A DNA stretch of 5,181 nt, taken from positions 1 through 5,181 of the forward strand of contig CAMDQV010000169.1 of assembly GCA_945906015.1 (NCBI GenBank). The letters are read 5' to 3'. Made by a program: the position numbers and the translations under genes. Below the pieces are notes generated by a model. It was not told the DNA's origin, made no database searches, and saw nothing but the letters and a program-made list of their open reading frames with translations. This document shows positions 1-5,181 of this stretch, piece after piece. This stretch comes from Pedobacter schmidteae. Its GTDB lineage: Bacteria; Bacteroidota; Bacteroidia; Sphingobacteriales; Sphingobacteriaceae. Numbering within the stretch: position 1 is the stretch's first letter; each line of letters starts with the position of its first letter.

Positions 1-597
1 GATAAGTGTGCTTGGTCCGCAAACCATTACCTCTGCGCCTAATTTTTGAAGGCAAAGTATATTAGAAAGGGCTACCCTTGAATGAAGTACATCGCCAATT
101 ATTGCAATTTTTTTTCCGCTAACCTCACCGTATTTTTCTCTGATTGAAAAAGCATCAAGAAGAGCCTGGGTTGGATGTTCATGCGCTCCATCTCCAGCAT
201 TTACTATCTGAGCATTAACATGTTTGCTTAGAAAGATGCCTGCCCCTGGATAGGGGTGCCTCATAACTACCATATCTACTTTCATAGACAGGATGTTGTT
301 AACTGTATCGATTAATGTTTCGCCTTTACTTACCGATGAGGATGAGGCTGCAAAATTTACTGTGTCTGCAGATAATCTTTTCTGTGCAAGTTCAAAGGAT
401 AAACGTGTTCGGGTAGAGTTTTCAAAGAATATATTTGCTATGGTTATATCTCTAAGAGAAGGAACTTTCTTAATGGGCCTGTTAAGTACATCTTTAAAAG
501 TATCGGCAGTCTCAAAAATCAATTCGATATCTCTGGTTGTGAGATCTTTTATTCCCAGCAGGTGTTTTGTACTTAAAGTAAGAATTTGTTCTGCCAT
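1..597 (-). CDS. pyrB: Aspartate carbamoyltransferase catalytic subunit, 3' end cut by the window edge
   Basis: Catalyses carbamoyl phosphate + L-aspartate to N-carbamoyl-L-aspartate, the committed step of de novo pyrimidine synthesis, in the cytosol. I translated the 199 visible residues; the family is usually about 305-310 long, so roughly the last third is missing. Visible motifs are the carbamoyl-phosphate loop FENSTRTRLSFE (58-69), the mobile loop ending SVSKGET (88-94, with Lys91 matching the catalytic loop lysine), MRHP (112-115), GDGAHEHPTQALLD (135-148, His141 being the transition-state histidine) and IGDVLHSR (167-174, with the substrate-binding Arg174). The aspartate-binding arginine region lies outside the window. 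The ATG at 597-595 shares one base with the pyrR stop codon (TAATG), and no Shine-Dalgarno precedes it, so translation is probably coupled to pyrR and both come from the pyrR promoter. No frameshift is seen. Identity is secure; whether a regulatory pyrI subunit follows cannot be seen. Confidence 0.96.
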   Translation of the reverse strand, partial: MAEQILTLSTKHLLGIKDLTTRDIELIFETADTFKDVLNRPIKKVPSLRDITIANIFFENSTRTRLSFELAQKRLSADTVNFAASSSSVSKGETLIDTVNNILSMKVDMVVMRHPYPGAGIFLSKHVNAQIVNAGDGAHEHPTQALLDAFSIREKYGEVSGKKIAIIGDVLHSRVALSNILCLQKLGAEVMVCGPSTLI

Positions 598-1139
598 TAT
601 TTTTCTGATAGTAAGATTACTTTGTCTTCTTGATCAGTTTCTTTCCAATTCACTATGACCTTTTGTGAGTCTATCGTGTCAACCTTGATTCCTATATAAT
701 CAGCTTCAATAGGTAGATGCCTTGAAAATCGCCTGTCTACCAGGGTGAGTAATTCAACTTTTTCTGGTCTGCCAAATGACTGTAGGGCATCCATAGCTGC
801 GCGGATAGTTCTGCCAGTCCATAAAACATCATCCACCAGAATTACCTTTTTTCCTTCAATTATGAAATCTATCTTGGTACTGCTTGGAATTAATAATCCA
901 TCTTTGCGACGAAAATCATCTCGAAAAAAAGTAATATCGAGGTTTCCACTTTCAATTTTAAGGTTCAGTAAGGTCTTTTTCAACTCTTCGATGATTCGAT
1001 TTGCGAGAAATACTCCTCGAGGCTGAATACCGATGATTACTGAATTATCGAAGTTGTCGTGATTTTCTATTAACTGATGGCAAAGGCGCTGAATGGTGAT
1101 CTGGAATCTTTGACCGTCTAGCAGAGTTAATGTTTGCAT
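597..1139 (-). CDS. pyrR: PyrR: pyrimidine operon regulator / uracil phosphoribosyltransferase
   Basis: Phosphoribosyltransferase-fold protein. In Firmicutes it binds pyr mRNA in response to UMP/UTP and also converts uracil + PRPP to UMP. From the ATG at 1139-1137 it is 180 residues, the normal family length. Visible motifs: GIQPRG (37-42), LDITFFRDD (67-75), the PRPP loop VILVDDVLWTGRT (99-111), LVDRR (133-137) and RHLPIEADYIG (140-150), all in PyrR order. An in-frame start at 1211 would add 24 mostly hydrophobic residues, but the promoter at 1157-1184 lies inside that extension and the family starts near MQTLTLLDGQRF, so I chose 1139. No Shine-Dalgarno precedes the start. Its stop overlaps the pyrB start by one base, indicating a pyrR-pyrB operon. 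The PRTase assignment is firm. RNA-binding regulation in this organism is inferred from the family only, since no attenuator is visible upstream. Confidence 0.95.
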   Translation of the reverse strand: MQTLTLLDGQRFQITIQRLCHQLIENHDNFDNSVIIGIQPRGVFLANRIIEELKKTLLNLKIESGNLDITFFRDDFRRKDGLLIPSSTKIDFIIEGKKVILVDDVLWTGRTIRAAMDALQSFGRPEKVELLTLVDRRFSRHLPIEADYIGIKVDTIDSQKVIVNWKETDQEDKVILLSEK

Positions 1140-1156
1140 CAGTGGTATAATTTGAG

Positions 1157-1184
1157 CAAAAGTATAAAAAATTATTATACCCAA
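1157..1184 (-). promoter_or_regulatory. Predicted Bacteroidota-type promoter for pyrR-pyrB
   Basis: On the minus strand a TTG (1184-1182) is followed after 17 nt by TACTTTTG (1164-1157), a full match to the TAnnTTTG -7 element of Bacteroidota. Transcription would start around 1150-1154, leaving a leader of only about 11-15 nt before the pyrR ATG at 1139. That is too short for a PyrR-type attenuator. The call rests on consensus matching and position. Confidence 0.6.
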
Positions 1185-1262
1185 GTCCAGAATTCTATAA
1201 ATTAATAGCAAAGATTAAATTAGTAGGATTTGGAAATTTAAATTTATTGCCAATATTCAATT

Positions 1263-1296
1263 AAATAAAAAAAGCCCTGACGTAAATCAGGGCTTT
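1263..1296 (-). terminator. Rho-independent terminator of rpsA
   Basis: A perfect 10-bp inverted repeat, AAAGCCCTGA (1271-1280) and TCAGGGCTTT (1287-1296), encloses a 6-nt loop. Read on the minus strand it starts 24 nt after the rpsA stop codon and runs into a T-rich tract (1270-1263, seven T after the stem including its end, then ATTT). This is a textbook intrinsic terminator, and it separates rpsA from the pyrR promoter downstream. No gene lies between 1185 and 1262. Confidence 0.9.
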
Positions 1297-1320
1297 GATA
1301 AGTTGATAAAGATTTAAAGC

Positions 1321-3321
1321 TTAATCTTCTGTGCTTTCAACTGCATCAGTACTGGCTACTGCGGCATCATCTTCAGTTTTCTTTGCTTTTTTGGCTTTGC
1401 TTTCAGCACCTTCCATCTTTTCTTTCAATTGTGCCAATACACCAAGATCACCTAAAGTAGATTTCTCAACAGACTCTTTTACCTTTTTAACGGCAGTAGT
1501 AAAAGCTTTTGCTTCTTTCTTTTTAGCGTTGAATTCTTCTTTGCGTTCTTCAGCTTTTGCCTCTTCCCAAATGCGGGCATGAGAAACTACGATACGCTTA
1601 GAATCTTTATTGAATTCAATGATTCTGAATTCAGCAGTCTCTTCCGTTTTTACAGAAGATCCATCTTCTTTTACCATGTGTTTTGTTGGAGCAAATCCTT
1701 CAACACCGTATGACAATGCAACGATAGCGCCTTTGTCCGTAACCTTTATTACAGTTCCTTCATGTATTGAGTCAACTGTGAATACAGTTTCGAAAGTTTC
1801 CCAAGGATTTTCTTCTAACTGTTTGTGGCCTAAGCTCAGTTTACGGTTAGCTTCATCAAGTTCTAAGACAACTACAGCAAGTTCTTCACCTACTTTAGTG
1901 AATTCATTTGGATGGTTTACTTTCTTAGACCATGAAAGGTCAGAAATATGGATTAATCCATCAATGCCTTCTTCGATCTCAACAAATACACCAAAATTGG
2001 TCATGTTCTTAACAACAGCTTTGTACTTGCTACCGATAGGATAGCGCTCAGCGATGTTTTTCCATGGATCTGGAGTAAGTTGTTTGATACCAAGACTCAT
2101 TTTACGCTCGTTACGATCTAATGTCAATACCTGCGCTTCAACTTCATCATTAACTTTCAGGAATTCCTGAGGATTACGAAGATTTTGAGACCATGACATT
2201 TCAGAAACGTGAATCAAACCTTCAACACCTGGGGTGATTTCAAGGAATGCTCCGTAATCTGCAACTGTAACAATTCTGCCTTTAACTTTAGATCCGATCT
2301 CTAATGTCGTATCTAATGCTTCCCAAGGATGAGGAGTTAATTGTTTTAATCCTAATGCGATACGTTTTTTCTCATCATCAAAGTCTAAAACAACAACATT
2401 GATCTTCTGATCAAGGTTTAATACCTCACGAGGATGCTCTATGCGGCCCCATGAAATATCAGTTATATGTAATAAGCCGTCTACGCCACCAAGGTCAATA
2501 AACACACCGAAATCGGTAATGTTTTTAACTGTACCCTCAAGTACTTGTCCTTTTTCTAGTTTAGCAACGATCTCAGTTTTTTGATTTTCTAAATCGTCTT
2601 CAATCAGAACTTTGTGTGATACAACAACGTTTTTGAACTCGTGATTGATTTTAACAACTTTGAACTCCATTGTTTTACCTACATAGATATCATAATCACG
2701 GATAGGTTTAATGTCAATTTGCGATCCAGGAAGGAAAGCTTCAACACCCATAATGTCTACAATTAATCCACCTTTTGTACGGCTCTTAACAAAACCAGTA
2801 ATAATTTTGTCTTGATCTAAAGCTTCATTGATAGTTTCCCATGAACGTTGAGTTTTTGCACGCTTACGAGATAATACTAACTGTCCGTTAGCATCTTCCT
2901 GCGATTCTACAAATACGTCTACTGAATCACCAACCTTAAGGTCAGGTGTATCACGGAATTCTGATAATGATACTAAGCCGTCAGATTTAAACCCGATGTT
3001 TAATACCACATCTTTGTTGTTGATCGATACAATAATACCCGAGATAATCTCGCCTTTGTTGATCGAATTGAAAGTTCCTGCATACATTTCTTCAAACTTT
3101 TCACGGTCTGCAGCACTGTAATTTCCGAAACCTTTATCATCCGCATCCCAGTCAAAATCGCCGGTAGGGGTGATTAATGTTTTTGATTTAATCTCTTCGA
3201 TCGACACAGAATCAGCTTCTGATTCAATGGTTTCCTTTTGTTTAACCGTAGTGGTTTCTTCGCCTTGAAGTTCTGCTTGTTTAGCAGTCAACTCCTTTAC
3301 AGCTTCTAGTTTTTTAGCCAT
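1321..3321 (-). CDS. rpsA: 30S ribosomal protein S1 (bS1), six S1 domains
   Basis: RNA-binding protein of the small ribosomal subunit that captures and unwinds mRNA for initiation. It has 666 residues, longer than the 557 of E. coli. Residues 1-88 are an acidic N-terminal region with the DFDWDA segment (55-60). Six S1 (OB-fold) domains follow at about 89-153, 171-236, 257-325, 342-412, 429-498 and 516-582. Domains 3-5 are canonical, with FGVF or YGAF and GLLHITDISW-like motifs. Domains 1-2 and 6 are degenerate, as in other S1 proteins where 1-2 dock on the ribosome. Residues 583-666 form a charged Lys/Glu/Ala tail ending in an acidic stretch. The linker motif LGxKQL..xPW recurs at 323, 410 and 497, an exact 87-residue period. 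The ATG at 3321 has an AAAGGAG sequence 12 nt upstream. It is likely monocistronic, with its own promoter (near 3362) and terminator (1263-1296). Confidence 0.97.
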   Translation of the reverse strand: MAKKLEAVKELTAKQAELQGEETTTVKQKETIESEADSVSIEEIKSKTLITPTGDFDWDADDKGFGNYSAADREKFEEMYAGTFNSINKGEIISGIIVSINNKDVVLNIGFKSDGLVSLSEFRDTPDLKVGDSVDVFVESQEDANGQLVLSRKRAKTQRSWETINEALDQDKIITGFVKSRTKGGLIVDIMGVEAFLPGSQIDIKPIRDYDIYVGKTMEFKVVKINHEFKNVVVSHKVLIEDDLENQKTEIVAKLEKGQVLEGTVKNITDFGVFIDLGGVDGLLHITDISWGRIEHPREVLNLDQKINVVVLDFDDEKKRIALGLKQLTPHPWEALDTTLEIGSKVKGRIVTVADYGAFLEITPGVEGLIHVSEMSWSQNLRNPQEFLKVNDEVEAQVLTLDRNERKMSLGIKQLTPDPWKNIAERYPIGSKYKAVVKNMTNFGVFVEIEEGIDGLIHISDLSWSKKVNHPNEFTKVGEELAVVVLELDEANRKLSLGHKQLEENPWETFETVFTVDSIHEGTVIKVTDKGAIVALSYGVEGFAPTKHMVKEDGSSVKTEETAEFRIIEFNKDSKRIVVSHARIWEEAKAEERKEEFNAKKKEAKAFTTAVKKVKESVEKSTLGDLGVLAQLKEKMEGAESKAKKAKKTEDDAAVASTDAVESTED
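1786..2553 (-). repeat. Tandem S1-domain repeats 3-5 within rpsA
   Basis: Residues 257-512 of S1 comprise three similar units, each opening with a G-x-x-x-x-G/A-x-V core and closing with LGxKQL..xPW. The closing motif begins at residues 323, 410 and 497, an exact period of 87 residues (261 bases). This is diverged protein-level repetition typical of S1, not a recent DNA duplication. Confidence 0.75.
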
Positions 3322-3332
3322 TAATTAATTTA

Positions 3333-3339
3333 TCTCCTT
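3333..3339 (-). promoter_or_regulatory. Shine-Dalgarno-like sequence of rpsA
   Basis: The minus strand reads AAAAAGGAGATAA upstream of the start. AAAGGAG can pair with the 16S anti-Shine-Dalgarno, but 12 nt separate GGAG from the ATG, longer than the usual 5-9. It stands out because pyrR, pyrB, cmk and arfB in this window have no such sequence, in line with the SD-poor mRNAs of Bacteroidota. Confidence 0.5.
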
Positions 3340-3341
3340 TT

Positions 3342-3358
3342 TCCGATATTAAATCGGA
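3342..3358 (-). promoter_or_regulatory. Small hairpin in the rpsA 5' leader
   Basis: A perfect 6-bp inverted repeat (TCCGAT at 3342-3347, ATCGGA at 3353-3358) with a 5-nt loop lies directly upstream of the SD-like sequence. If transcription starts a few bases after the -7 element at 3369-3362, this hairpin would be at or very near the 5' end of the rpsA mRNA. A role in mRNA stability or S1 autoregulation is inference. Confidence 0.4.
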
Positions 3359-3361
3359 TTG

Positions 3362-3369
3362 CAAAGGTA
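3362..3369 (-). promoter_or_regulatory. Predicted -7 promoter element of rpsA
   Basis: The minus strand reads TACCTTTG, a full match to the Bacteroidota TAnnTTTG element, 40 nt upstream of the rpsA ATG. The expected -33 region (about 3387-3395) is T-rich (TGTTTTTT) and lacks a clean TTG, so only the -7 part is well supported. A leader of about 30-35 nt would result. Confidence 0.55.
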
Positions 3370-3558
3370 GAAAAATTCATTTTTATTAAAAAACATTTTA
3401 TGCTTTATTTTCAATTAATTACGCGCAGAACTTGTTGATACTAATCACTTTATTAAAATCAAGTATGTTTATCCAGCATATTTGAACATTTTATACAGTG
3501 AATACGTATTTTGGAGTGGGTTGTATGAATTCTTTTGAGATGAAAATATTGACCAATC

Positions 3559-3581
3559 ATCTTATTTGCTTAAAATAAGAT
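3559..3581. repeat. Perfect 9-bp inverted repeat downstream of cmk
   Basis: ATCTTATTT (3559-3567) and AAATAAGAT (3573-3581) are exact reverse complements around a 5-nt loop (GCTTA). The repeat lies 53 nt past the cmk stop. Only one G-C pair is present, and no T tract follows on the minus strand, so it is a poor intrinsic terminator. It could be a protein-binding site, an mRNA 3' end structure, or chance in AT-rich DNA. Confidence 0.4.
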
Positions 3582-3634
3582 TTGTTAATTCATGAACAGA
3601 TTAAGATTATAATTCTGAGAAGTATTTCAATGAT

Positions 3635-4315
3635 TTAATTTTTCGCCAAAAGTGGTTTAATATATCCTAAAGCAAATTCCAGCTGCTGTGTTTCATCAAT
3701 ATGGCTATTGTCTAATACCACGGCGTCTTGTGCTTGAATCAAAGGACTTTCCTCTCTGGTGGTGTCTTGATAGTCGCGTTTGGCAAGATTTTCAAAGATT
3801 TCTTCCATATTAACCTTTTCACCCTTAAGAGTTAGTTCGTTATATCTTCTTTCTGCCCTAATCTGAGGATCAGCGGTCATGAATAATTTTAGATCTGCAT
3901 TCGGGAAGACCACCGTTCCAATATCGCGTCCGTCCATTACGATATTGCCTGATCTGCCCAATCTTTGCTGTTGTTTCACCATCTCAATACGAACATTTTT
4001 GATCGCACTAACTGTACTTACTTTATCAGCAACTGGCATCTGACGTATTTCTTTCGAAACGTCTTCGCTATTCAGGCTAATTAATGTTTGATTATCTGAT
4101 GTCTGAAAATCAATCTGGATATTATTTAATGCATCTATTATCGATTGCTGATCCCTGAGATCAATATTTTGCCTAATAAAAAATAGGGTTACAGCCCTAT
4201 ACATCGCTCCGCTATCGATATAGATGAAGTTCAGTTTTTTAGCCAGGGCTTTTGCCAGGGTGCTTTTACCGCATGAAGAATATCCATCAATGGCTACAAC
4301 AATATTTTTGCTCAT
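3635..4315 (-). CDS. cmk: Cytidylate kinase, (d)CMP kinase
   Basis: Transfers phosphate from ATP to CMP or dCMP to make (d)CDP, in the cytosol, in pyrimidine salvage and CTP/dCTP supply. The 226 residues match the family length (about 220-230). Visible motifs: Walker A loop GYSSCGKST (11-19), DSGAMYRAVT (34-43, CMP binding), the inserted NMP-binding domain roughly 60-110, MDGRDIGTVVFPNADLKLF (127-145, with the conserved Arg130 and Asp131), RAERRYNEL (153-161) and KRDYQDTTRE (179-188, the lid arginines). The ATG at 4315 sits only 5 nt past a -7 promoter element, so the transcript is probably leaderless or nearly so. It diverges from arfB. rpsA lies downstream on the same strand after 313 bp; cmk and rpsA are neighbours in many bacteria, but the gap and separate rpsA promoter argue against a tight operon here. 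Confidence 0.96.
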   Translation of the reverse strand: MSKNIVVAIDGYSSCGKSTLAKALAKKLNFIYIDSGAMYRAVTLFFIRQNIDLRDQQSIIDALNNIQIDFQTSDNQTLISLNSEDVSKEIRQMPVADKVSTVSAIKNVRIEMVKQQQRLGRSGNIVMDGRDIGTVVFPNADLKLFMTADPQIRAERRYNELTLKGEKVNMEEIFENLAKRDYQDTTREESPLIQAQDAVVLDNSHIDETQQLEFALGYIKPLLAKN

Positions 4316-4320
4316 CTCTA

Positions 4321-4352
4321 CAAAAATAGGATTTGCATTCGATATCTTTCAA
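4321..4352 (-). promoter_or_regulatory. Predicted Bacteroidota-type promoter for cmk
   Basis: On the minus strand TTG (4352-4350) is followed after 21 nt by TATTTTTG (4328-4321), a full TAnnTTTG match. The final G is 5 nt from the cmk ATG (4315), so the predicted start of transcription falls within a few bases of the start codon. No Shine-Dalgarno could fit. Confidence 0.6.
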
Positions 4353-4366
4353 AAGACTTTAAAAGC

Positions 4367-4396
4367 TTCCTCTTAATTTCATAATGATTATTTTTG
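4367..4396 (+). promoter_or_regulatory. Predicted Bacteroidota-type promoter for arfB
   Basis: TATTTTTG (4389-4396) is a full TAnnTTTG match, preceded after 19 nt by TTC (4367-4369), two of three matches to the -33 TTG. The box ends 3 nt before the arfB ATG at 4400, predicting a leaderless mRNA. It runs back-to-back with the cmk promoter and has the same -7 sequence. Confidence 0.45.
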
Positions 4397-4399
4397 TGT

Positions 4400-4810
4400 A
4401 TGACATTTTCTAAACAGGATCTTTTGAAGGAAATAACATTCCGGACTTCAAGAAGCGGGGGTAAGGGTGGACAGAATGTCAATAAAGTATCAAGCAAGGT
4501 TGAACTTAATATAAATATTAAGTCATCGTCGTATTTTACTGATGAAGAAAAGGAATTGTTAATCAAAAAACTTTCCAACCGGATCAATTCAGAGGGAGTA
4601 CTTCAGGTTATCACAGAAGAGGAAAGAAGTCAGTTACATAATAAAGTGAAGAGTTTGGATAAGCTTATGGTTATTTTAAAGAAGGCATTATACAAGCCAA
4701 AGCCAAGAAAATTAAGTAAACCTAAGAGATCAGCAATAGAAAAACGTTTAAAATCAAAGCAATTAACAGCTTTAAAAAAATTGAGCCGAAGGGGTAATTT
4801 TAATGATTAG
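4400..4810 (+). CDS. arfB: Alternative ribosome-rescue factor B (peptidyl-tRNA hydrolase, ArfB/YaeJ/ICT1 family)
   Basis: Releases nascent chains from ribosomes stalled at mRNA ends lacking a stop codon, by hydrolysing peptidyl-tRNA, without needing a sense or stop codon. From the ATG at 4400 it has 136 residues, close to the 140 of E. coli ArfB. The release-factor-like catalytic domain occupies about 1-95, with FRTSRSGGKGGQNVNKVSSKVEL at 14-36 and the catalytic GGQ at 23-25. The last 40 residues are strongly basic (KPKPRKLSKPKR at 99-110, then further Lys/Arg), the tail that enters the empty mRNA channel. Its short length and basic tail, with no codon-recognition domain, separate it from RF1/RF2. 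An in-frame TTG at 4394 would add two residues, but it overlaps the -7 element, so I preferred the ATG. No Shine-Dalgarno is present. It diverges from cmk and converges with the LpxR-like gene. Confidence 0.93.
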   Translation: MTFSKQDLLKEITFRTSRSGGKGGQNVNKVSSKVELNINIKSSSYFTDEEKELLIKKLSNRINSEGVLQVITEEERSQLHNKVKSLDKLMVILKKALYKPKPRKLSKPKRSAIEKRLKSKQLTALKKLSRRGNFND

Positions 4811-4834
4811 ATCAATACTGATCAGATCTAGTTA
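4804..4834. terminator. Possible weak bidirectional terminator between convergent arfB and lpxR-like genes
   Basis: TAGATC (4808-4813) and GATCTA (4825-4830) form a 6-bp inverted repeat around an 11-nt loop. Flanking bases extend it with A-T and G-T pairs to about 4804/4834. The plus strand continues into TTAATTTTA, a modest T-rich tail. The two genes end only 17 nt apart, so a shared terminator would be expected, but this stem is weak. Confidence 0.35.
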
Positions 4835-5181
4835 ATTTTATAATACAATGCAATGGATCCAAATTGATGTGGCTTTGCTATGCTTTCCACTTCTCTGGTT
4901 TTTAAAATTATTGAAAAATCGACAGTAAATCGGTTTTGCGAATAGATTGCTCCTACCTGCTGGCTGAAAACAACTGGCTTTATATCAAATACCACAGGTC
5001 CTTTATCTTTTATGAAGAGTCCACCCTGAATGGTGGCATCATAAGCGATAAAATGCAACATGGGCTTTGCATAAAAAAAGAACTCTCTGTTGTGTTGATC
5101 CTTTTGAGGATTATTTTTTGAAAGCCTGCTTTGCAAACTTGCTGAATTATAAAATGGATTTATTGCTCCGATACGTAACAT
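4828..5181 (-). CDS. LpxR-family (DUF2219) outer-membrane protein, C-terminal part only
   Basis: The visible 117 residues resemble the C-terminal strands of LpxR-type lipid A 3'-O-deacylases, outer-membrane beta-barrels of about 300-330 residues. Supporting segments are LRIGAINPFYN (2-12), FFFYAKPMLHFIAYDATIQGG (34-54) and the ending TREV...HQFGSIALYY (95-114), which matches the family's SREF...HQY.S..L pattern before the C-terminus. Alternating polar and hydrophobic residues (for example FTVDFSIIL, 85-93) fit barrel strands. The ATG at the very edge (5181) is most likely an internal Met, so the true start, signal peptide and N-terminal active-site residues lie outside the window. Deacylase activity therefore cannot be judged. 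Many Bacteroidota carry such homologues with untested substrates. Confidence is good for an outer-membrane LpxR-like barrel and moderate for function. Confidence 0.72.
   Translation of the reverse strand: MLRIGAINPFYNSASLQSRLSKNNPQKDQHNREFFFYAKPMLHFIAYDATIQGGLFIKDKGPVVFDIKPVVFSQQVGAIYSQNRFTVDFSIILKTREVESIAKPHQFGSIALYYKIN

Larger units (their letters stand above)
3322..3634. other. Gene-free gap between cmk and rpsA
   Basis: These 313 bases hold no convincing reading frame on either strand; the longest starts give fewer than about 20 codons. The rpsA leader, SD-like sequence and promoter lie in 3330-3395. The rest, about 3400-3634, is AT-rich and contains one 9-bp inverted repeat at 3559-3581. 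I see no clear terminator for cmk and no tRNA or recognisable structured RNA. Confidence 0.6.

Noticed and set aside
293..658. 121-codon open frame on the plus strand
   Set aside because: Lies antisense to the clear pyrB and pyrR frames, with no family resemblance; a shadow of those genes.
745..1026. 93-codon open frame on the plus strand
   Set aside because: Entirely antisense to pyrR motifs; no promoter and no recognisable domain.
1140..1211. 24-residue N-terminal extension of PyrR from the start at 1211
   Set aside because: The pyrR promoter lies within it, the extension is hydrophobic and unlike PyrR, and the 180-residue form matches the family.
1331..2044. Two open frames on the plus strand (83 and 144 codons)
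   Set aside because: Antisense to rpsA; Ser/Ala/Phe-rich composition results from reading the Lys/Glu codons of S1 in reverse.
3400..3634. Possible small gene or ncRNA in the cmk-rpsA gap
   Set aside because: Only frames under about 20 codons, no promoter match on the plus strand and no terminator-like structure; the single inverted repeat alone does not support an RNA gene.
4394..4399. TTG start of arfB two codons upstream of the ATG
   Set aside because: It overlaps the -7 promoter box; the ATG at 4400 is better placed and standard.
4318..4587. 89-codon open frame on the minus strand
   Set aside because: Covers the arfB 5' half in antisense and the divergent promoters; no family features.
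4936..5121. 61-codon open frame on the plus strand
   Set aside because: Antisense to the LpxR-like coding sequence; no start signals or domain.
1..5181. A novel defence, mobile or biosynthetic system
   Set aside because: All visible genes are conserved housekeeping or envelope families; no transposase, direct-repeat array, toxin-antitoxin pair or composition break was seen.

Overview
This window looks like chromosomal housekeeping DNA from a member of the Bacteroidota. Four things point there: AT-rich sequence; promoter elements of the Bacteroidota primary sigma type (TTG, about 17-21 nt, then TAnnTTTG) in front of several genes; a near absence of Shine-Dalgarno sequences; and a long S1 protein with the acidic N-terminus usual in this phylum. 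A Sphingobacteriales/Cytophagales-like source (Pedobacter or a relative) is my guess from gene content and is not proven by the sequence.

Layout, left to right. Positions 1-1139 (minus strand) hold a pyrimidine-synthesis pair. pyrR comes first (597-1139) and overlaps by one base with pyrB (597 down to 1), whose C-terminal third lies outside the window. A promoter sits just upstream of pyrR (1157-1184). Positions 1263-1296 carry a strong intrinsic terminator for the next gene, rpsA (1321-3321, minus), which encodes a six-domain ribosomal protein S1 of 666 residues. A 313-bp gene-free gap (3322-3634) holds the rpsA promoter, a small leader hairpin, a Shine-Dalgarno-like sequence and an unexplained 9-bp inverted repeat. 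cmk (3635-4315, minus; cytidylate kinase) and arfB (4400-4810, plus; peptidyl-tRNA hydrolase of ribosome rescue) diverge from an 84-bp spacer with back-to-back promoters. The right end (4828-5181, minus) is the C-terminal part of an LpxR-family outer-membrane protein, convergent with arfB.

Functional themes: pyrR, pyrB and cmk belong to pyrimidine nucleotide metabolism; rpsA and arfB belong to translation and ribosome rescue; the LpxR-like protein belongs to the outer membrane. I see no mobile element, CRISPR array, toxin-antitoxin pair, defence system or clear new system. The items most worth a second look are regulatory: the rpsA leader with its lone SD-like sequence and 5' hairpin, the predicted leaderless divergent promoters of cmk and arfB, and pyrR without a visible attenuator.
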